5,198 nucleotides of DNA from Dethiosulfatibacter sp. (lineage in GTDB: Bacteria; Bacillota; Clostridia; Tissierellales; Dethiosulfatibacteraceae). Made by a program: the position numbers and the translations under genes. This document shows, piece after piece, positions 1 to 5,198 of this stretch. The stretch is taken from the NCBI GenBank assembly GCA_030591825.1, contig JAUVAG010000126.1, forward strand, positions 1-5,198, given 5' to 3'. The first letter of the stretch is position 1, and every line of letters begins with the position of its first letter. Below the pieces are notes generated by a model that was not told the DNA's origin, did not search any database, and saw only the letters and a program-made list of their open reading frames with translations.

Positions 1-1
1 A

Positions 2-214
2 AAAGGAAGGATAGGTGAAGGATTTGACGGAGATATTGTAGTCTATGATGAAAATATTTCCCGGGCAATAGAAAGTGGAGCTTCAAGATGCGACTATACC
101 GTATATGAGGATATGGTAGTACGGGGAAAGGTAATAACAACCATATCCAGGGGAAGGATAATAATGGACAAGGGAATATTCTACGGGGGAAGAGGCAAGT
201 TTTTCAGGAGGTGA
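2..214 (+). CDS. Dihydropyrimidinase/hydantoinase-type cyclic amidohydrolase, C-terminal fragment
   Basis: The left edge cuts this gene; an open frame of 70 codons ends at TGA 212-214. The peptide has the typical C-terminus of D-hydantoinases and dihydropyrimidinases: the G-x-I-x-x-G-x-D-x-D-like stretch KGRIGEGFDGDIVVYD, then the Y-x-x-Y-E-x-M element (DYTVYEDMVV), a V-x-x-x-I-S-R-G-like segment (VITTISRGRII) and a final GRGKFFRR. This part forms the small beta-sandwich after the metal-binding barrel, so no catalytic residue is in view. Enzymes of this family hydrolyse cyclic amide bonds in dihydropyrimidines, hydantoins and related rings in the cytoplasm. Its position 3 bp before an SsnA-like gene matches purine-degradation clusters that carry hyuA (ygeZ in E. 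coli), so a purine-derived ring is a likelier substrate than dihydrouracil; that is inference. Its last two Arg codons and stop codon form the ribosome binding site of the next gene. Confidence 0.85.
   Translation, partial: KGRIGEGFDGDIVVYDENISRAIESGASRCDYTVYEDMVVRGKVITTISRGRIIMDKGIFYGGRGKFFRR
206..213 (+). promoter_or_regulatory. Strong ribosome binding site of the SsnA-like gene, embedded in the upstream stop
   Basis: AGGAGGTG is a near-perfect anti-16S match placed 4 bases before ATG 218 (7 bases from the end of GGAGG). It decides the start of the downstream gene. The same bases encode Arg-Arg-stop of the upstream amidohydrolase, so ribosomes finishing that gene stop directly on the next initiation site, which favours translational coupling. 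Confidence 0.85.
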
Positions 215-217
215 ACC

Positions 218-1483
218 ATGAAGGCAATAATAAATCTCAAGATTTACGATTATGAGAATTATATTGACAACGGATATATAATATTCGACAAGAAAATAAT
301 AGAAGTGGGACATATGGATGACTTCAAGTCTTCCCATGAAAGGATAGACGGAAAGGGAAAACTTCTCATTCCTGGACTTGTAAACTTCCATACCCATGTA
401 TATTCAACACTTTTCAGAGGCCTTGATATGAAGGCATCGCCAAAGACCTTCAAGGGAGTACTTGATGATATATGGTGGAAATTTGATTCAAAGCTTCTCT
501 TGGAAGATATTGGTCTCAGTGCTGAAGTATATTGTGACGAGTGCCTTAAGGCGGGAGTTACATCAATCATAGACCATCATGCCAGTGGAGAGATAAACGG
601 CAGTCTTGACGTTTTGAGAAATGTCATCAAAAAGAAGTTTGGCATGAAGGCAATGTTATGCTTCGAGACAAGTGACAGGTTTGACATTGGTGAATGTATA
701 AGGGAAAACCTCCATCCCATTGAAATGGGAGACGGCTTTTTTGGACTTCATGCACTTATGTCCCTAAGTGATGAGTCCCTTGAAAAAATCAAGGAAAATG
801 CTGGGGAAAATCCAATTCATGTACATGTGGCTGAAAGCATTGAGGATGAGAAGCATTCCATTGAAAACTACGGATTGACTGTGGTTGAAAGGCTTGAGAA
901 GTTTGGCCTTCTCAACGAAGATTCAATACTTGCCCACTGTGTAAACATAAACGAAAGGGAAGGGGAGCTTATAGGAAGAAGAAACTGTGTAATTGCCCTT
1001 AATCCAACCTCCAACATGAATAATGCTGTAGGATTATTCGACTATAATCTTTTTAAAAGGAATAATATAAAAATAATCATAGGAACAGATGGACTTGGAG
1101 TAAATATCATGAGGGAATGGCAGAACCTTTACTATCTTGGAAAGCAGTCAACTGAAAATCCTAGTGGAATAGGACTTGATGAAATAAGAAAACATATGGC
1201 TGAATCATACAGATTTTTTAACAGGATTTCCGGATCCAAGATAGGAAGGATAAAAGAGGGATATGACTCTGATTTTCTGGTTTTCGATTATTGTCCTCCT
1301 ACTCCAATGGATGATGACAATGCCTTTGGACATGTTTTCTTCGGAGTTTTTGACAGCATGAAGCCTAGGTATGTCAATGCAGATGGAAACTACAAGATCA
1401 ACGACTACAAACCTCAGATCGAATTTGAAATGAGACAGGATCTGGTAAGGGAACTGTGGGAAAGGATTGGTGAATCACTATGA
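218..1483 (+). CDS. ssnA: SsnA-like amidohydrolase/deaminase (selenium metabolism-associated)
   Basis: This 421-residue protein is a full-length member of the amidohydrolase superfamily in the guanine deaminase/TrzN/SsnA branch. A small N-terminal beta domain is followed by PGLVNFHTH with the metal-binding pair His58 and His60. Further expected metal or catalytic positions are His203 and Glu206 (HVHVAE), His240 (AHC) and Asp291 (GTDG), spaced as in TM0936-type deaminases, so the site looks intact. GLHA around His178 is another conserved family element. A C-terminal KEGYDSDFLVFD segment closes the beta-sandwich. No signal peptide is seen, so it should be cytosolic. The family hydrolyses amino or amide groups on purine- and pyrimidine-like rings; SsnA proteins occur in selenium-dependent molybdenum hydroxylase clusters and in anaerobic urate degradation loci, but the exact substrate cannot be read from the sequence. 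The start is fixed by AGGAGGTG. The end overlaps the next gene by 4 bases (ATGA). A general guanine or aminoimidazole deaminase is the main alternative. Confidence 0.8.
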   Translation: MKAIINLKIYDYENYIDNGYIIFDKKIIEVGHMDDFKSSHERIDGKGKLLIPGLVNFHTHVYSTLFRGLDMKASPKTFKGVLDDIWWKFDSKLLLEDIGLSAEVYCDECLKAGVTSIIDHHASGEINGSLDVLRNVIKKKFGMKAMLCFETSDRFDIGECIRENLHPIEMGDGFFGLHALMSLSDESLEKIKENAGENPIHVHVAESIEDEKHSIENYGLTVVERLEKFGLLNEDSILAHCVNINEREGELIGRRNCVIALNPTSNMNNAVGLFDYNLFKRNNIKIIIGTDGLGVNIMREWQNLYYLGKQSTENPSGIGLDEIRKHMAESYRFFNRISGSKIGRIKEGYDSDFLVFDYCPPTPMDDDNAFGHVFFGVFDSMKPRYVNADGNYKINDYKPQIEFEMRQDLVRELWERIGESL

Positions 1484-2550
1484 ATACTACAGTGAAGCTT
1501 TTTGGGAAAACTTTTGACAATCCACTTTTGCCTGCATCGGGACCAATAGTGGGTGAACTTGAAACTCTTGAATACTTTAACGAGTCATCTACGGGAGGAA
1601 TAGTAACCAAAACAATTTCAGTGGAAGGAGCTGTTGTGAAAAAACCATGCATAATAGCCACAAGTCACTGTGTACACAATACTGAATTGTGGAGCGAATA
1701 TCCTCTGGAGAAGTGGTCTGTGGATATCTTGCCCAATCTTAAGAAGAATCTTAAGAAACCTTTGATAGTAAGTGTAGGTTATACAGCTGAGGATTTGGAA
1801 ATAGTAGTTCCTCAAGTTGAGGAATATGCAGATTTCTTCGAAGTTAGTACACATTATGGAAAGGACAAGCTGGAGTCTCTTGTTACCAGGATATGTGAAC
1901 TTACGGACAAGCCTGTATTCATAAAGTTGAGTCCACATATAGAAGATTATCTGGAGTTTGTTGAAATAGCGGTAAACTGCGGAGCTAGTGGAATAGTAGC
2001 AATAAATTCTCTTGGTCCTGGAATTGTTGTGGACCTTAAAAATCGCTCTGTGAAGTTGGGTATAGACGGTGGAAAATCATGGGTGTCGGGACCTAGCATC
2101 AAGCCCGTAGCCCTTAATCGCGTTGTCAATATCAGAAAGAAATTTCCGGACCTTTCGATAATTGCCTGTGGTGGTGTAGAAAAGGCTGAGGATGTACTTG
2201 AATTTATCCTGGCCGGAGCGGACCTTGTACAAATGCTTTCTTCTGCTCTCATGAAGGGCAGGGAACTTTTTAATAAAATTGTGGCTGACCTTCCAGCAGC
2301 TATGGAAAAATATGATATACAATCCATTGAGGATTTGAGAAATACGGACCTTGGACTTGAACCAAAGGGAAGTGGAGGATATCCACAGGTAGACAATGAT
2401 GTCTGCACAAGATGCGGAATATGCGTGAAAGTATGTCCTCAGATGGCACTTTCTCTTAATACGGAAGTCATCCTTGAGAAAGAAAAATGCATAAACTGTG
2501 GACTTTGCCAGTCAAAATGTCCTGTTGAAGCAATAAAGGGAGTGTTGTAA
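1480..2550 (+). CDS. PreA-like dihydroorotate/dihydropyrimidine dehydrogenase domain fused to 2x[4Fe-4S] ferredoxin
   Basis: Of 356 residues, roughly 1-295 form a dihydroorotate dehydrogenase-type FMN barrel and 305-356 a bacterial ferredoxin tail. Barrel landmarks are NPLLPASGP near the N-terminus, KTIS (44-47), KLSP with Lys149, the Asn176 region (AINS), SGPSIKPVAL (203-212), ACGGV (229-233) and the FMN phosphate-side segment around VQMLSSAL (250-257). The tail has two complete clusters: Cys309, 312, 315, 319 and Cys337, 340, 343, 347, each C-x2-C-x2-C-x3-C-P. This is the layout of PreA, the catalytic subunit of NAD-dependent dihydropyrimidine dehydrogenase. However, where such enzymes carry the catalytic Cys in N-x-S-C-P-x, this protein reads EVSTHYG (121-127), with Thr at the Cys position. 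No PreT-like NAD(P)H/FAD partner lies within the window. The start is the ATG of an ATGA overlap, with GGTGA (1469-1473) just upstream. Given the neighbours, a redox step on a purine breakdown product is likelier than pyrimidine metabolism; this is inference. Confidence 0.85.
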   Translation: MNTTVKLFGKTFDNPLLPASGPIVGELETLEYFNESSTGGIVTKTISVEGAVVKKPCIIATSHCVHNTELWSEYPLEKWSVDILPNLKKNLKKPLIVSVGYTAEDLEIVVPQVEEYADFFEVSTHYGKDKLESLVTRICELTDKPVFIKLSPHIEDYLEFVEIAVNCGASGIVAINSLGPGIVVDLKNRSVKLGIDGGKSWVSGPSIKPVALNRVVNIRKKFPDLSIIACGGVEKAEDVLEFILAGADLVQMLSSALMKGRELFNKIVADLPAAMEKYDIQSIEDLRNTDLGLEPKGSGGYPQVDNDVCTRCGICVKVCPQMALSLNTEVILEKEKCINCGLCQSKCPVEAIKGVL

Positions 2551-3779
2551 TGGTGGAATACTATCTGGAGTGCATCACTTGCGGCAAGAAGTACAAGGCG
2601 GAGAAGGGATTGTACTGGTGCAAGGACTGCGGGTCTATAATGGGAACGCTTCAGATAATATACGATTATGAATCATTGAAAAAAACCATAGACAGGGATT
2701 CAAGCTTTTCTGAAAGGGATAGCATTGTGCAGTTTGAAGAGCTTCTTCCTGTTAGATTTTCAACAGATATCGATAAATTCATTGGAGGTACTCCTCTTTA
2801 TAAATTTAAGAATAAATTCGGAATTGAAAATATAATGATAAAGTTTGATGGAATAAGCATGTCTGGATCCTATAAGGACAGGGCAAGTATCATAGCAGTA
2901 AACAAGGCTTTGGAAGAAGGATATGATACAATTTTTTGTGCTTCCACTGGTAATGCTGCATCATCACTTGCACTATTAAGTGCCAGCACTCTTCTTGACA
3001 CCTACATTTTTGTTCCTTCTAAAATACCAAGGGGCAAGCTCGTACAGCTGGTTGCTGCGGGAGCAAGGATAGTGCCAATAGAATCTTCCTACGACCAGGT
3101 TTTTGACATTTCACTGGACATAGGTCTTAAGAACAATTGGTACTGCAGAAACTCTGCTGTGAATCCATATCTTCTTGAAGGAAAGAAAACAGGGGCTTAT
3201 GAAATAATTGTACAAAACAATTATGAAGTGCCCGACTATTGTATTGTAGCTGTTGGAGATGGTACAGTAATAAGTTCAATCTGCAAGGGCTTCAGTGAAT
3301 TTTATAAGCTTGGTCTCATTGAAAAGATTCCAAAGGTACTAGGTGCCCAGGCCGAAGGTGCTGCCACGGTGAAGCATGTATTCGAAAATGGAAAGCCTTA
3401 CAAGCCCATTATTGAGGATGTTGATACAGTTGCAGACAGCATAAGTGTTGGAAATCCAAGAGACGTGGTGAAAGCCTGTACCTTCATGGAGAAAAATGGA
3501 GGATATTTTACAACTGTAAGTGATGAGGAAATAATTCATGCTATTGGTGAAATGGCAAGTGAAACAGGAATCTTTTCAGAACCGGCAGGCGCTGCAACTC
3601 TGGCTTGTCTCAAAAAGCTACTTTCAAACGGGAAGATTAAATCCTGTGACAAGGTTTGTCTAATAGTTACAGGAAATGGACTGAAGGATGTGGATGCTCT
3701 GGGAGAACTGAGCAATATTAGAAAATATACAGTTGAAGAAGCATATAAATTATTTGAGGGGGTTAAGTATGAGGTTTAA
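2550..3779 (+). CDS. Threonine synthase-like PLP-dependent lyase with N-terminal zinc ribbon
   Basis: This 409-residue fold-type II PLP enzyme follows the threonine synthase (ThrC) plan. An N-terminal zinc ribbon has Cys8, Cys11, Cys24 and Cys27. The PLP lysine is Lys109 in SGSYKDR. The cofactor ring is contacted by STGNAASS (132-139, Asn135). Other ThrC landmarks are FVPSKIPRGKL (154-164), SAVNPYLLEGKKT (202-214), ISVGNPRD (298-305), EPAGAA (344-349) and TGNGLKD (374-380). Two active-site elements depart from classical threonine synthases. The phosphate loop is VGDGTVISS (235-243) instead of a VGNAGN-like sequence, and the lysine motif is preceded by SMS rather than NPT. No homoserine or threonine genes are nearby. 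In related purine-degradation clusters the PLP enzyme is YgeX, a 2,3-diaminopropionate ammonia-lyase of the same fold, so a beta-elimination or deaminating role on an amino-acid intermediate is a reasonable guess, not shown. The start is in the TAATG overlap with the previous gene, with GGGAG (2538-2542) upstream. Confidence 0.78.
   Translation: MVEYYLECITCGKKYKAEKGLYWCKDCGSIMGTLQIIYDYESLKKTIDRDSSFSERDSIVQFEELLPVRFSTDIDKFIGGTPLYKFKNKFGIENIMIKFDGISMSGSYKDRASIIAVNKALEEGYDTIFCASTGNAASSLALLSASTLLDTYIFVPSKIPRGKLVQLVAAGARIVPIESSYDQVFDISLDIGLKNNWYCRNSAVNPYLLEGKKTGAYEIIVQNNYEVPDYCIVAVGDGTVISSICKGFSEFYKLGLIEKIPKVLGAQAEGAATVKHVFENGKPYKPIIEDVDTVADSISVGNPRDVVKACTFMEKNGGYFTTVSDEEIIHAIGEMASETGIFSEPAGAATLACLKKLLSNGKIKSCDKVCLIVTGNGLKDVDALGELSNIRKYTVEEAYKLFEGVKYEV
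3756..3762 (+). promoter_or_regulatory. Ribosome binding site fixing the FAD-subunit start at 3769
   Basis: GAGGGGG ends 6 bases before ATG 3769 and lies inside the last codons of the PLP-enzyme gene. It favours ATG 3769 over the longer in-frame TTG at 3733, which has no Shine-Dalgarno sequence and would add 12 residues (MKKHINYLRGLS) ahead of the conserved domain. Confidence 0.75.
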
Positions 3780-4509
3780 AGAGATAGTACAACCAACAAC
3801 ACTGGATCAGGTTGTTTCTGAAATGAATAACAGCAAATATACTATAATTGGGGGAGGATTGTTTCTAAAGCTTCAAAAAGGTTATGTAAACAAAGGAATA
3901 GACCTGTCAAAGCTTAACCTTGACTATATTAGGGATGAAGAAGATAGAATAAGGATAGGAGCAATGACCACTTTGAGGGAGCTGGAAAAAAGCAGTCTAT
4001 TTCCTGACTGTATAGGTCAGTCTGTTTTACAGGTTGGGGGAGTTGGTTTAAGAAATCTTGCAACCATTGGAGGAAGTGTCAGTGGAAAGTATTCCTTCTC
4101 TGACATAGGTACTGCTCTTATAGCACTTGATGCAAGGCTTAGGTTCCATCTCTATGGTGAGATACCAATGATTGAATATCTGAATTCAAATACTGTCAAA
4201 AACGATATACTTGTTGAAGTATCATTTTCAAAGGTTGGATTTTCATCCTTCAAGGCTTTCAAGCACAACTATACCGACTTTGCCTTGGTAAATATTTGTG
4301 TAACATCAGGGGACAAAATCAGAATCGCAGTTGGAGCAAGGCCTGGAAAGGCGGTTCTAATCAAGGATATTAATACTAAGCACAATGCACAGGAGCTTTT
4401 GAGGGACGTGGAATTTTCTAACGACTTCAGGGGAACCGGAGCATATAGAAGAAGCGTGGCTGAAACCATGCTGTCGGACATATTGAAGGAGGGGTTATTT
4501 TGGAAGTAA
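3769..4509 (+). CDS. Molybdenum hydroxylase FAD-binding subunit (xanthine dehydrogenase / YgfM-like)
   Basis: From ATG 3769 the protein has 246 residues, close to the short FAD subunits such as E. coli YgfM (about 259). It belongs to the PCMH-type FAD-binding family of CO dehydrogenase/xanthine dehydrogenase flavoproteins. The first FAD pyrophosphate loop is YTIIGGGLFLK (24-34), matching the usual AGGT-D-L loop, and the second is LRNLATIGGSV (94-104), the R-N-x-A-T-I-G-G signature. Between them lies RIGAMTTLREL (62-72). The C-terminal CO dehydrogenase flavoprotein domain is recognisable from IAVGARPGKAVLI (186-198) and RGTGAYRRSVAETML (221-235). The subunit would pass electrons from the 2Fe-2S clusters to NAD or another acceptor through FAD. 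It overlaps the PLP-enzyme gene by 11 bases and the 2Fe-2S gene by 10, giving the order FAD, 2Fe-2S, Mo subunit. Membership of the selenium-linked YgfM branch is suggested by length and by the ssnA neighbour; an ordinary xanthine dehydrogenase subunit is the alternative. Confidence 0.88.
   Translation: MRFKEIVQPTTLDQVVSEMNNSKYTIIGGGLFLKLQKGYVNKGIDLSKLNLDYIRDEEDRIRIGAMTTLRELEKSSLFPDCIGQSVLQVGGVGLRNLATIGGSVSGKYSFSDIGTALIALDARLRFHLYGEIPMIEYLNSNTVKNDILVEVSFSKVGFSSFKAFKHNYTDFALVNICVTSGDKIRIAVGARPGKAVLIKDINTKHNAQELLRDVEFSNDFRGTGAYRRSVAETMLSDILKEGLFWK
4486..4494 (+). promoter_or_regulatory. Strong ribosome binding site for the TTG-initiated 2Fe-2S gene
   Basis: AAGGAGGGG lies 5 bases before TTG 4500, within the Lys-Glu-Gly codons near the end of the FAD-subunit gene. 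The strong site and correct spacing support the rare TTG start, and no in-frame ATG sits near the start of the conserved domain. Confidence 0.8.
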
Positions 4510-4958
4510 AGCTTAAAATAAACGGAAGAGAATACAATCATTCGATTAAGCCAGACGAATACCTTTTGGATACTCTCAGGGACCTTGGAATCAAGAGTGT
4601 CAAAAGGGGCTGTGATACAACCTCCTGCGGGTCATGTTCTGTTATAGTGGATGGAAAGCTTGTACCATCTTGTTCCTTTTACACAATTAGGGCACAGGAG
4701 AAGGACGTTACTACAGTTGAAGGAATATATGAAGAGGCCGATAAAATAGCAGAATATATAACTGCTGAAGGAGTTGAACAGTGCGGTTTCTGTTCTCCTG
4801 GTCTTGTTATGGCTGTCTATTCAATGAAGGAGGAACTTGAAAATCCAACGCTTGAAGACATTAAACACTATTTGGCAGGAAATATCTGCAGATGCTCCGG
4901 ATATGAAGGTCAGCATAGGGCCATATTAAAATATCTGGAGGTGCACCATGAGTGTTAA
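4500..4958 (+). CDS. Molybdenum hydroxylase [2Fe-2S] subunit (xanthine dehydrogenase small iron-sulfur subunit)
   Basis: This 152-residue protein is of usual length for the separate iron-sulfur subunit of xanthine dehydrogenase/CO dehydrogenase-family enzymes. The N-terminal plant-ferredoxin domain binds the first [2Fe-2S] cluster with Cys38, Cys43, Cys46 and Cys58 (C-x4-C-x2-C-x11-C, around RGCDTTSCGSC). The C-terminal four-helix domain binds the second with Cys95, Cys98 (EQCGFCSPG) and Cys130, Cys132 (GNICRCSGY), spaced C-x2-C-x31-C-x-C. All eight ligands are present. It carries electrons from the molybdenum centre to the FAD subunit. In E. coli XdhD this module is fused to the Mo-binding chain; here it is a separate gene. 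Translation starts at TTG 4500, overlapping the upstream gene by 10 bases, and the end overlaps the Mo-subunit gene by 11 bases, consistent with coupled synthesis of the three subunits. Confidence 0.93.
   Translation: MEVKLKINGREYNHSIKPDEYLLDTLRDLGIKSVKRGCDTTSCGSCSVIVDGKLVPSCSFYTIRAQEKDVTTVEGIYEEADKIAEYITAEGVEQCGFCSPGLVMAVYSMKEELENPTLEDIKHYLAGNICRCSGYEGQHRAILKYLEVHHEC
4937..4943 (+). promoter_or_regulatory. Ribosome binding site of the Mo-subunit gene
   Basis: GGAGGTG lies 4 bases before ATG 4948, inside the final codons of the 2Fe-2S gene. The block GGAGGTGCACCATG (4937-4950) matches GGAGGTGAACCATG (207-220) before the SsnA-like gene in 13 of 14 bases, although the two occur in unrelated coding contexts. 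Confidence 0.85.
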
Positions 4959-5198
4959 TAAATCCATTCCCAAACTCGACGGGAAGGGTCTTGTACATGG
5001 AAAACCTGCATATACAGATGATCTTGCACAGCAGAATTCACTTATAGTCAAGGTTTTAAGAAGCCCTCATCCCTTTGCAGAAATAATTGATATAAGTACA
5101 GAAAAAGCTGAAAAGGTAAAAGGAATAAAATGTATACTAACTTGGAAGGATGTTCCAGACAAGCTCATGTCAAGGGCTGGACAGGGTTATCCGGAACC
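4948..5198 (+). CDS. Molybdenum hydroxylase large (molybdopterin-binding) subunit, N-terminal fragment
   Basis: The right edge cuts this gene after 83 complete codons. The visible part is the start of the aldehyde oxidase/xanthine dehydrogenase a/b hammerhead domain: KLDGKGLVHGKPAYTDD (9-25), then LIVKVLRSPHPFAEI, matching the family's V-x-R-S-P-H-A-H-A-type strand, then KVKGIKCILTWKDVP, matching the usual G-V-x-x-V-L-T-x-x-D-V-P. The AGQGYPEP segment at the edge is, from memory, typical of the selenium-linked XdhD-like branch; that point is weaker. The molybdopterin-binding residues lie beyond the window. There is no leader peptide and no fused 2Fe-2S domain, in contrast to E. coli XdhD. The enzyme would hydroxylate, or reductively dehydroxylate, a purine-type ring together with the two upstream subunits. 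The start ATG has the strong GGAGGTG site and lies 11 bases inside the preceding gene. Confidence 0.88.
   Translation, partial: MSVNKSIPKLDGKGLVHGKPAYTDDLAQQNSLIVKVLRSPHPFAEIIDISTEKAEKVKGIKCILTWKDVPDKLMSRAGQGYPE

Noticed and set aside
83..570. Antisense open frames of about 100 residues over the amidohydrolase genes (83-397 and 259-570)
   Set aside because: They lie wholly opposite well-supported genes, show no recognisable domain or motif, and look like shadows of the + strand codons.
1398..2408. Antisense open frames opposite the PreA-like gene, up to 153 residues
   Set aside because: No family motif or plausible operon context; the + strand frame has clear FMN-barrel and ferredoxin signatures.
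1480..2550. Pyrimidine biosynthesis dihydroorotate dehydrogenase (PyrD)
   Set aside because: The ferredoxin tail, the missing catalytic cysteine and the lack of pyr genes nearby argue against it.
3733..3768. Extended N-terminus of the FAD subunit from TTG 3733
   Set aside because: There is no Shine-Dalgarno sequence before 3733, the extra 12 residues precede the conserved domain, and ATG 3769 has GAGGGGG at good spacing.
3769..5198. Annotation of the molybdenum enzyme as a selenate reductase
   Set aside because: Older family names for YgfK/YgfM/XdhD carry this label, but the motifs and neighbours fit a purine-type hydroxylase better and nothing in the sequence shows selenate as substrate.
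2..5198. Promoters, terminators, riboswitches, CRISPR arrays, mobile elements or RNA genes
   Set aside because: The genes leave only 3 non-coding bases. I saw no array-like repeats, transposase signatures, tRNA-like folds or hairpins followed by T-runs at gene ends.

Overview
The window lies inside a tightly packed, single-strand (+) operon from a low-GC anaerobic Firmicute, most likely of the Clostridia type. That placement rests on AT-rich codons with heavy use of AGA/AGG and ATA, strong GGAGG Shine-Dalgarno sequences, and a content typical of anaerobic purine/nitrogen-heterocycle catabolism. No species can be named from the sequence alone. Seven genes fill essentially every base. The only non-coding stretch is 3 bp, and neighbouring genes otherwise overlap by 1 to 11 bp.

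Layout: (1) 2-214, C-terminal end of a dihydropyrimidinase/hydantoinase-type cyclic amidohydrolase. (2) 218-1483, an SsnA-like amidohydrolase/deaminase with all metal ligands present. (3) 1480-2550, a dihydroorotate/dihydropyrimidine dehydrogenase (PreA)-like FMN barrel fused to a two-[4Fe-4S] ferredoxin tail, lacking the usual catalytic cysteine. (4) 2550-3779, a PLP enzyme of the threonine synthase type with an N-terminal zinc ribbon but a non-standard phosphate loop. (5-7) 3769-4509, 4500-4958 and 4948 to beyond the right edge: the FAD, 2x[2Fe-2S] and molybdopterin subunits of a xanthine dehydrogenase-family molybdenum hydroxylase. Both edges cut through genes, and no promoter or terminator is visible.

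Taken together, this resembles the selenium-linked molybdenum hydroxylase / anaerobic purine (urate, xanthine) degradation clusters known from gut bacteria. In E. coli the corresponding region holds hyuA (ygeZ), ssnA, ygfK, ygfM, xdhD and the diaminopropionate ammonia-lyase gene ygeX. The inferred logic is as follows. The hydroxylase adds or removes oxygen on a purine-like ring. The PreA-like protein supplies a ring reduction or oxidation step through its iron-sulfur clusters. The two amidohydrolases open rings or deaminate. The PLP enzyme breaks down an amino-acid-like product. The family assignments are well supported by motifs; the substrates and order of steps are inference. The most interesting points are the two family members with altered active-site motifs (3 and 4), which suggest a variant of the known pathway rather than pyrimidine or threonine metabolism.
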